Of a stretch of DNA of 8,534 nucleotides, positions 1 through 4,996 are shown piece by piece. Source of the stretch: Desulfovibrionaceae bacterium UBA3823 (GTDB lineage Bacteria > Desulfobacterota > Desulfovibrionia > Desulfovibrionales > Desulfovibrionaceae); contig DFDR01000126.1 of NCBI GenBank assembly GCA_002369295.1, forward strand, positions 1 to 8,534, in the 5' to 3' direction. Position 1 is the stretch's first letter; each line of letters starts with the position of its first letter. Under the pieces are notes generated by a model that saw nothing but the letters and a program-made list of their open reading frames with translations, did not search any database and was not told the DNA's origin. A program made the translations under genes and the position numbers.

Positions 1-12
1 ACTGCATATTTT

Positions 13-52
13 GCTATTTGGTTTGTAGCATGTTGCTATTCAGTTTGTAACA
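13..52 (+). repeat. Left pair of 22-bp-period repeats
   Basis: Cores at 13-30 and 35-52 differ at three of 18 positions and are spaced exactly 22 bp. The first contains TGCTA...TAGCA, a short inverted repeat inside the unit. Reads inward from the left tip of the 3-185 element. Confidence 0.8.
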
Positions 53-136
53 ATTTCAGGCCGATAGTTTCAGCTGATGCTTGTCTGCCCCCTCAAATAT
101 ATCGGTGAGATTCTAGCTTCGATCGTCTCCATCGAA

Positions 137-176
137 TGCTCGAAACCAAATAGCAATTTGCTGCAAACCAAATAGC
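137..176 (-). repeat. Right pair of 22-bp-period repeats (inverted)
   Basis: On the minus strand the cores at 176-159 and 154-137 match the left pair, with 22-bp spacing and near-identical sequence (GCTATTTGGTTT is common to both). The pair is inverted relative to 13-52, as expected for the opposite end of a transposon-like element. Confidence 0.8.
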
Positions 177-200
177 CAATGTACACAAGCAGAGAAGCGC

Positions 201-236
201 CCTGCGCCCTGCCCGGGCGCAGGAACCCCGGGTTCC
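201..236. other. Two adjacent GC-rich hairpins
   Basis: CCTGCGCCC (201-209) pairs perfectly with GGGCGCAGG (215-223) around a 5-nt loop, followed by GGAACC (222-227) pairing with GGTTCC (231-236). The hairpins lie beyond the tRNA terminator in its direction of transcription and have no T-run. They may be a back-up terminator or a boundary structure; the function is unknown. Confidence 0.4.
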
Positions 237-240
237 GGGA

Positions 241-287
241 CCCAGAAACAAACAGTCCCTGCCTGGCGCTGGGCCAGACAGGGACTG
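241..287 (-). terminator. Rho-independent terminator of tRNA-Ser
   Basis: CAGTCCCTGCCTGGC (253-267) pairs with GCCAGACAGGGACTG (273-287), a 15-bp stem with one mismatch and a 5-nt loop. Read on the minus strand it is followed at once by TTTGTTTCT (down to 244). It sits 13 nt beyond the tRNA 3' end, in the right orientation to end that transcript. Confidence 0.8.
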
Positions 288-300
288 CATTGGTGCCTTG

Positions 301-391
301 TGGCGGAGAGATAGAGATTCGAACTCTAGAACGGCTTCCACCGTTACACGATTTCCAATCGTGCTCCTTCGACCAACTCGGACATCTCTCC
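301..391 (-). tRNA. tRNA-Ser (anticodon GGA)
   Basis: Complete serine tRNA on the minus strand, 91 nt with an encoded CCA tail (301-303). The acceptor stem GGAGAGA (391-385) pairs with TCTCTCC (311-305), with G as discriminator. The anticodon stem CACGA/TCGTG encloses loop TTGGAAA, giving anticodon GGA, which reads UCC (and UCU by wobble). A long variable arm, AACGG/CCGTT, marks it as a type II tRNA, as expected for serine. The T-arm is TAGAG-TTCGAAT-CTCTA. It is a single-gene unit with its own promoter and terminator. tRNA genes are common integration targets, and the MITE-like element at 3-185 lies about 115 bp past its 3' end, although no duplicated tRNA tail is visible. Confidence 0.97.
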
Positions 392-410
392 GTGTTCGTT
401 GAACCCGTTT

Positions 411-439
411 CTTATAAGCGAAGACGGTGCGGGTGGCAA
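411..439 (-). promoter_or_regulatory. Sigma70-type promoter of tRNA-Ser
   Basis: On the minus strand, -35 TTGCCA (439-434) and -10 TATAAG (416-411), each 5/6 to consensus, are separated by exactly 17 bp. The predicted start is near 404, about 13 nt before the mature tRNA 5' end at 391. Spacing and position fit a tRNA promoter well. Confidence 0.75.
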
Positions 440-461
440 GCCTTTTTTTGCCGAAACCCGC
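429..461. other. Imperfect inverted repeat overlapping the tRNA promoter -35
   Basis: GCGGGT (429-434) pairs with ACCCGC (456-461), and GGCAA (435-439) pairs with TTGCC (448-452). There is a 3-nt bulge, and the loop carries part of a T7 run. The left arm contains the -35 box of the tRNA-Ser promoter. It could be the remnant of a terminator or an operator; the role is not determined. Confidence 0.35.
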
Positions 462-504
462 AATTTTCCCTGCCGGGACGGCATGGCGCCAGCAGGCCCG
501 GTTC

Positions 505-533
505 TTTACAGCGCAGGCTTTCCTAGCTATGAA
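505..533 (+). promoter_or_regulatory. Candidate promoter for the diguanylate cyclase operon
   Basis: -35 TTTACA (505-510; 5/6) and -10 TATGAA (528-533; 4/6) with a 17-bp spacer. The predicted start near 540 gives a leader of about 33 nt to the ATG at 573. The rest of the 392-572 gap shows no gene. Moderate support from sequence only. Confidence 0.4.
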
Positions 534-564
534 TCGTCTCTGGAAAGTCCCCTCTGCCCCGCAC

Positions 565-570
565 GGAGAG
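565..570 (+). promoter_or_regulatory. Ribosome binding site favouring the ATG at 573
   Basis: GGAGAG lies just before the ATG at 573, with 4 nt between GGAG and the start codon, which is slightly short. The next in-frame ATG (615) and the upstream ATG (399) have no purine-rich site, so this motif decides the start. Confidence 0.5.
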
Positions 571-572
571 GC

Positions 573-1979
573 ATGTCTCCTGCTGAACCAACTTTATCCG
601 CTTTCTTCAATCCCATGTCGAGAAATACCACTGAGCACAAGGGCTTACGGCTACACACCCTCAACATCCCCATGTTGCTCATCTCGAGCATCGTGCTGAT
701 CTTCCTGGTGTACGTCACCTACGTCTCGCTGACCAACTTCACCGAAATGCAGGAAGTCACCGAACGCTACATCGATGCCCAGCAGGACGCGTCCAGCATG
801 CTTGCGGCCTCCGACTACCTCACCGCGCAGACCCTGAACTTTGCCGTGAATGCCGACAAGTCGCACGTGGACAAGTATTTCCACGAGGCCTTCAAGACCA
901 AGCGCAGGGAGCGCTCCGTGGAGGAAATGGAGCGGCTCTTTCCCAACAACAGGGCCTTCCTCAAGCTGCAGTCCGCCCTTGCGCACTCCAACGAGCTCAT
1001 GCAGCGCGAGTTTCACGCCATGCGCCTCGTCATCGAGGCTGTGAAGTACCCCACCGACTCCTTTCCCCAGGCGCTGCGCGACTACCATCTCTCGCCCGAA
1101 GAGATCGCCCTGCCGCCTGCGGAGCAGCGGCGGCTGGCCCAGCGCCTCGTCTTCGGCACCGACTACCAGATGTACAAGGACTGGATACGGGCTGGCATCT
1201 CCCAGTGCCTCGCCCTGCTGGAAGAGGAGACCAAGGAGCAGATGCTCAAGCCCCAGGCCCTTCTGAACAACCTGATCCGCTACCAGTATATTCTCATCGC
1301 GACCCTGGTGGTCGTCATGCTCGTCTTCATTGCGTCGACGTCCCTGCTCGTGGTCAAGCCCCTGAAGCAGGGCACCAACAGCATGCTCAAGCAGGAGACC
1401 ATGCCCGAAGTGGGCGTCTACGAACTCCAGTCCTTCGCCAAAACCTACAATGACCTCTTCCTGCAGAACCAGGATCTCAAGTCCAAGCTCGCCTACAAGG
1501 CCGACCACGACGCCCTCACGGGGCTTTTGAACCGCGGCGCATTCGAGCGCATGCGCATCCAGGGCGAAAAGCGCAAGACGGCCCTCATACTGATGGACAT
1601 CGACAAGTTCAAGGAGATCAACGACGCCAACGGGCACGACGTCGGCGACAAGGTGCTCCAGAAGGTCTCCCGCTTCCTCCTGCAGAGCTTCCGCGCCGAA
1701 GACCACGTCTTCCGCCTCGGCGGCGACGAGTTCGCCGTCATCATGATCTACGCCGACAGCAGCATGCGCGGCGTCGTCGAGCAGAAGATTCTCCTTTGCA
1801 ACAAGCAGCTCTCGACACCCAAGGACGGGCTTCCCCCCGCCTCCCTGAGCGTGGGCGTCGCCTTCAGCGACAGGCAGAACCCGTCTGGCGACATCTACAA
1901 GGACGCCGACACGGCCCTCTACTCGGTGAAGCAGCGCGGACGCAACGGGATCGCCTTCTACGGCGACGACCAGACCTAG
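573..1979 (+). CDS. Membrane-bound diguanylate cyclase (GGDEF), periplasmic sensor
   Basis: Makes cyclic di-GMP from two GTP at the inner membrane. From the ATG at 573 the protein is 468 aa: TM1 about 31-53, a periplasmic region of roughly 180 residues with no recognised fold, TM2 about 240-262, a short linker helix, then GGDEF from about 305 to the end. The domain keeps LTGLLNR (from 315), the metal and substrate segment MDIDKFKEIND, and the exact signature GGDEF at 383-387. RAED at 374-377, five residues earlier, is a canonical RxxD inhibitory site, so product feedback is expected. An open frame continues up to 399, but that stretch overlaps the tRNA promoter zone and has atypical codons. 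ATG 615 (454 aa) is the alternative start. Only 47 nt separate it from the next gene, so co-transcription is likely. Confidence 0.9.
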   Translation: MSPAEPTLSAFFNPMSRNTTEHKGLRLHTLNIPMLLISSIVLIFLVYVTYVSLTNFTEMQEVTERYIDAQQDASSMLAASDYLTAQTLNFAVNADKSHVDKYFHEAFKTKRRERSVEEMERLFPNNRAFLKLQSALAHSNELMQREFHAMRLVIEAVKYPTDSFPQALRDYHLSPEEIALPPAEQRRLAQRLVFGTDYQMYKDWIRAGISQCLALLEEETKEQMLKPQALLNNLIRYQYILIATLVVVMLVFIASTSLLVVKPLKQGTNSMLKQETMPEVGVYELQSFAKTYNDLFLQNQDLKSKLAYKADHDALTGLLNRGAFERMRIQGEKRKTALILMDIDKFKEINDANGHDVGDKVLQKVSRFLLQSFRAEDHVFRLGGDEFAVIMIYADSSMRGVVEQKILLCNKQLSTPKDGLPPASLSVGVAFSDRQNPSGDIYKDADTALYSVKQRGRNGIAFYGDDQT

Positions 1980-2026
1980 GCGCGAAGCCAGCCGCCCCGC
2001 CGCAGCGCCAGACCGGAGACACGCCC

Positions 2027-3712
2027 ATGCCAAGCACCACCGAACCGAAGAACGCGACAAAGCTGACCATACTCGTCGTCGAAGACAACGAGATGAACCG
2101 CGAGATACTCGTTGATCTGCTTTCGGACGACTACAACGTTCTTGAGGCTGACAACGGCCTCACGGGCCTTGCGGCCATGGAGGCGCATGCAGACGAGCTC
2201 TCCGTCATTCTGCTCGACGTCTACATGCCGGAATGCAACGGCTTTGAATTTCTTGAGCGCAAGCGCCGCGACCCCCGCTACGACTCGCTGCCGGTCATCG
2301 TCATGACGGCCTCGAGCACCGTGACGGACGAGATACGCTGCCTGCAGCTCGGCGCCTCGGACTTCATCTCCAAGCCCTACAACACCGAGGTCATGAAGAA
2401 CCGCATCCAGAGCATCATACGGCTCAGGAGCGCCTCCAGCATGCTCCACCGGCTTGAGCGGGACAAGCTAACCGGCCTCTTCAGCAAAGAGTTCTTCTTC
2501 GAGGGCGTCAAGGCGGAGCTGGCGGCCCATCTGGGCGAGCCCTACGACATCGTCGTGAGCGACGTCGAGCACTTCCGTCGCGTCATCGACCGCTACGGCG
2601 AAGAACGCTGCGACGCCTTCCTCGCGACCCTGGCCGAACGCATCACGAAGGCCCTGCCGGACATGATCCTCGGCGGGCGCATCGACTACGACGTCTTCGC
2701 CTTCCTCATCCGGCACCAGGACGGGGACTGGACCGCATCGCTCGATGCCGTTGCGGAGGACGGCCTGATAGGCGCCAGCGTCAAGTACGGCATCATGACG
2801 GGCATAGATCCCCACCTTCCCGTCTCGACACTCTGCGACCGCGCCGGCATGGCCCTGAACAAGATCCGGGGGCAGTACAACGCCCGCGTTGCCTGGTACA
2901 ACGAGGACTTGCTCAAGAACCAGCTGCGCGACCACATCATCGTCGAGGGCATGCAGGACGCCATCAGCCGCCACGAATTCCAGGTCTACTACCAGCCAAA
3001 GCACGACGTGCGCAAAAACCGCATCGGCGGAGCCGAGGCGCTGGTGCGCTGGACGCATCCGGTGCTCGGCTTCATCAGTCCCGGCATCTTCATTCCTCTC
3101 TTCGAGCGCAACGGCTTCATCACGAGCCTTGACCGCTACATCATGGAGGAGGTCTGCATCGAGCTCAAGCGCTGCCGGGAAGAGGGGCTGCCGACGGTGC
3201 CCATCTCCGTCAACCTCTCGCGCATGAACTTCGACAACCCGAAGCTCGCCGACGAAATCGCGGCCATGGCGGACAAGTACGGCGTGGATCACAACCTTCT
3301 GCACATCGAGCTCACCGAATCCGCGGCAGGCGACGATCCCAAGAGCGTTGCAGCCCTGCTCAAGCAGATGCACGACGCGGGCTTCGTCATCGAGCTCGAC
3401 GACTTCGGCTCAGGCTACTCGGCCCTGGCCTCGCTCTTTACCCTGAGCCTGGACGTCATGAAGATGGACATGAGCATCATCCGCCATGCGGCCCAGGCCA
3501 GCAACTACAGCCTGGCCCGCTACGCCATCATGCTCGCCGAGTGCATGAAGCTGAAGACTGTGGCCGAGGGCGTGGAGACTGTCGACCAGGCGTCCGCGCT
3601 CAAGGTGCTCGGCTGCGACTACATCCAGGGCAACTACTATTCCAAGCCGCTGCCCCGCGAGGAATTCGAAAAGTACCTGGTGGAAGGCCCCAGGAACGCA
3701 ACTGCAATCTAG
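2027..3712 (+). CDS. Response regulator: REC - degenerate GGDEF - EAL phosphodiesterase
   Basis: Phosphorylation-controlled c-di-GMP phosphodiesterase, 561 aa, cytoplasmic (no TM or signal peptide). REC, about 12-130: acidic pair E19-D20, phospho-acceptor D64, T94 and K116 all present. A GGDEF-like domain follows (about 145-290), but its signature is DYDVF at 220-224, so it should not make c-di-GMP and may be regulatory. EAL domain, about 310-550: E337-A-L, N396, E428, D458-D459, K479, E514 and Q534 match the metal-binding and catalytic set known from EAL enzymes such as RocR, so activity is expected. The start at 2027 has GGAG (2015-2018) 8 nt upstream; the open frame running back to 1796 is overlap with the previous gene. 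It lies between a cyclase and an Hpt gene, suggesting opposing enzymes under one relay. Confidence 0.94.
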   Translation: MPSTTEPKNATKLTILVVEDNEMNREILVDLLSDDYNVLEADNGLTGLAAMEAHADELSVILLDVYMPECNGFEFLERKRRDPRYDSLPVIVMTASSTVTDEIRCLQLGASDFISKPYNTEVMKNRIQSIIRLRSASSMLHRLERDKLTGLFSKEFFFEGVKAELAAHLGEPYDIVVSDVEHFRRVIDRYGEERCDAFLATLAERITKALPDMILGGRIDYDVFAFLIRHQDGDWTASLDAVAEDGLIGASVKYGIMTGIDPHLPVSTLCDRAGMALNKIRGQYNARVAWYNEDLLKNQLRDHIIVEGMQDAISRHEFQVYYQPKHDVRKNRIGGAEALVRWTHPVLGFISPGIFIPLFERNGFITSLDRYIMEEVCIELKRCREEGLPTVPISVNLSRMNFDNPKLADEIAAMADKYGVDHNLLHIELTESAAGDDPKSVAALLKQMHDAGFVIELDDFGSGYSALASLFTLSLDVMKMDMSIIRHAAQASNYSLARYAIMLAECMKLKTVAEGVETVDQASALKVLGCDYIQGNYYSKPLPREEFEKYLVEGPRNATAI

Positions 3713-3778
3713 CATCGGCGCCCGGGCCGCGTCTGCACCGAGGACGCCCCGCCCGCGGCACCGCAAGGAGCGGAGACA

Positions 3779-4147
3779 ATGACACTACAGGAACTGTACG
3801 CAAGCGTCGGAGGGAACTACGAAAGCGCCCTGCGCATCTTGCAGATGGACAAGCTCATCACCAAGTTCATCGCCCGCCTGCCCCAGGATCAGTCCTTCGC
3901 CAAGCTGATGGACGCCTGGAAGGCCCGCAGCGGCAGCGGCATGTTCGAGGCGGCCCACGCCCTGAAGGGCGTCAGCGCCAACCTGGGACTCAACAGCCTC
4001 TCCGAACTGGCCAGCGCCGTTGCCGAGGAGTTCCGTCCCGGCAAGAGCCGGACCATGGCCGACGAGCAGCTCGACAGCCACATGGAGCAGCTTCGCGCCA
4101 AGTACGAAGAGACCGTGGCCGCCATCCAGAAGTTCACGCAGGGCTAG
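3779..4147 (+). CDS. Stand-alone Hpt phosphotransfer protein
   Basis: Small, all-helical histidine phosphotransfer protein of 122 aa. The site AHALKGVSANLGL places the phospho-accepting histidine at H60, followed by the conserved K-G. The protein has no kinase or REC part, so it would shuttle phosphate between receiver domains, plausibly from a hybrid kinase to the REC-EAL protein encoded immediately upstream (66 nt away). AAGGAG at 3765-3770, 8 nt before the ATG, is a strong ribosome binding site. Probably last gene of the 573-4147 unit. The relay direction and partners are inference; a REC-REC kinase remnant lies at the far end of the window on the other strand. Confidence 0.9.
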   Translation: MTLQELYASVGGNYESALRILQMDKLITKFIARLPQDQSFAKLMDAWKARSGSGMFEAAHALKGVSANLGLNSLSELASAVAEEFRPGKSRTMADEQLDSHMEQLRAKYEETVAAIQKFTQG

Positions 4148-4174
4148 GCCCGCGGCTCGGCATCTTCCGGCAAG

Positions 4175-4207
4175 GCCCTCTTTTTCCTGCAGGAATAAAG
4201 GGGGGGC
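4175..4207 (+). terminator. Possible terminator-like hairpin after hpt
   Basis: GCCCTCTTTTTCC (4175-4187) pairs imperfectly with GGAATAAAGGG and the following Gs (4192-4207) around TGCA. The T-run is in the stem rather than after it, so it is not a classical intrinsic terminator. It may mark the end of the upstream unit or an RNA processing site. Confidence 0.3.
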
Positions 4208-4233
4208 TAGTTGCTTGCTCCAGGCACCCTCTG

Positions 4234-4262
4234 TTGTCAAAGGGGGGCTTTCCCGCTATGCT
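4234..4262 (+). promoter_or_regulatory. Candidate promoter for the lapG-like operon
   Basis: -35 TTGTCA (4234-4239; 5/6) and -10 TATGCT (4257-4262; 4/6) with a 17-bp spacer. The expected start is near 4269, which would exclude the upstream ATG at 4268 as a translation start and leave a leader of about 29 nt to the ATG at 4298. Confidence 0.45.
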
Positions 4263-4297
4263 GTCTCATGCCTTCAACCGCTAACTGCAGAACAGCC

Positions 4298-4963
4298 ATG
4301 TGCACACTGAAAGCTACGCCGCGCCGTCCGGGAAGCGCTCCCGTCTGCGCCCTGCTTGCACTGCTCTTCCTCCTGCTGGGGGCACCCCAGCCGGCCCAGG
4401 CGGACGGCTTCGGCAAGATCTTCGGCACTGTGGCCTTCCAGCGCCCCAAAGACGTCTTTGCTCCCTGGCTCGAGGTGCAGTCGCGCAATAGCGCAAGCTC
4501 CATCTTCGGAGGCGGCACGCAGCTCAAGGGCGGGAAGACGTCGTCCACCCTGCTGAGCGAAGGCGGCTCCCTGACCGGCATGCAGCGCCTGCGCTTCGTC
4601 AACAGCTTCTGGAACAACTATCCCTACATCACGGACATGAAGAACTGGGGACGCCAGGACTACTGGGCCATACCGAGGGAGTTCGTCGGCAAGTCCGGCG
4701 ACTGCGAAGACTACGCCATCGTCAAGTTCTTCACGCTCCGCGCCCTGGGCGTGCCCAGCACCGCCATGCGCATCGTCGTCCTCAAGGACGTCGTGCGCAA
4801 GCTGGCCCACGCCGTGCTCGCCGTCGAGGAAGGCGGAGAAATATACATACTCGACAACATTTCCAGCGCCATCGTGCCTCACAGCCGCCTGACGCAGTAC
4901 GTCCCCGCCTACTCGCTGAACGAAGAGAAGGCCTGGGTGCATCTGAAGGGGCGCGCCAAATAG
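4298..4963 (+). CDS. lapG: LapG-like periplasmic cysteine protease (transglutaminase-like, BTLCP)
   Basis: Periplasmic cysteine peptidase of the bacterial transglutaminase-like family; characterised LapG members cut the N-terminus of giant RTX adhesins and release biofilm cells. From ATG 4298 the protein is 221 aa. It has a signal peptide (R9-R10, hydrophobic 16-29, cleavage after AQA at 35). The catalytic triad is C136 in GDCEDYA, H171 in AHAVLAV, and D186 in ILDNIS, close to the C135-H172-D189 of Pseudomonas fluorescens LapG. The family block around DYWAIPREF precedes the Cys. ATG 4268 would add 10 residues but sits at the predicted transcription start; neither ATG has a strong ribosome site. 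The next gene follows after 33 nt. No LapD and no adhesin are in the window, so the substrate is unknown. Confidence 0.88.
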   Translation: MCTLKATPRRPGSAPVCALLALLFLLLGAPQPAQADGFGKIFGTVAFQRPKDVFAPWLEVQSRNSASSIFGGGTQLKGGKTSSTLLSEGGSLTGMQRLRFVNSFWNNYPYITDMKNWGRQDYWAIPREFVGKSGDCEDYAIVKFFTLRALGVPSTAMRIVVLKDVVRKLAHAVLAVEEGGEIYILDNISSAIVPHSRLTQYVPAYSLNEEKAWVHLKGRAK

Positions 4964-4979
4964 CGTCGCCACCTGCTCC

Positions 4980-4985
4980 AAGGAG
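4980..4985 (+). promoter_or_regulatory. Ribosome binding site deciding the start at 4997
   Basis: AAGGAG ends 11 nt before ATG 4997. A GTG at 4985 is in frame but overlaps this motif, so ATG 4997 is the better start. Confidence 0.65.
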
Positions 4986-4996
4986 TGATCAACGCC

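Larger units (their letters stand above)
3..185. mobile_element. MITE-like element with paired 22-bp-period terminal repeats
   Basis: Four copies of an 18-bp core (consensus GCTATTTGGTTTGTAGCA) are visible. Two are in plus orientation at 13-30 and 35-52, and two are in minus orientation at 137-154 and 159-176. Both pairs have an exact 22-bp period. The outer tips also match: TGCATATT at position 3 and, read inward from 185 on the other strand, TGTACATT, giving TG...CA ends. About 80 bp lie between the pairs, with no credible gene. Several transposon groups (IS21 family, Tn7-like) carry multiple about 20-22 bp transposase-binding repeats at each end, so this resembles a small non-autonomous derivative or an internally deleted element. 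The family is not identified, and the left flank is too short to see a target duplication. Confidence 0.6.

Noticed and set aside
3..185. CRISPR array
   Set aside because: Only four short repeats in two inverted pairs with spacers of 4 bp; no regular 30-40 bp spacers and no cas genes.
301..391. Attachment site of an integrative element in the tRNA-Ser 3' end
   Set aside because: No second copy of the tRNA tail and no integrase gene are visible in the window.
179..526. 115-codon open frame running through the tRNA-Ser gene
   Set aside because: Crosses the tRNA on the opposite strand and has no ribosome site or recognisable domain.
399..572. N-terminal extension of the diguanylate cyclase to ATG 399
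   Set aside because: Overlaps the tRNA promoter, codon use is unlike the body of the gene, and no ribosome site precedes ATG 399.
651..2060. 469-codon open frame on the minus strand opposite the diguanylate cyclase
   Set aside because: It is antisense to a gene with clear GGDEF motifs; the composition (runs of V, E, G, L) is typical of shadow frames in GC-rich DNA, with no recognisable domain.
2468..3373. 301-codon minus-strand open frame
   Set aside because: Lies opposite the EAL protein, whose catalytic residues are all intact; shadow frame from GC-rich third positions.
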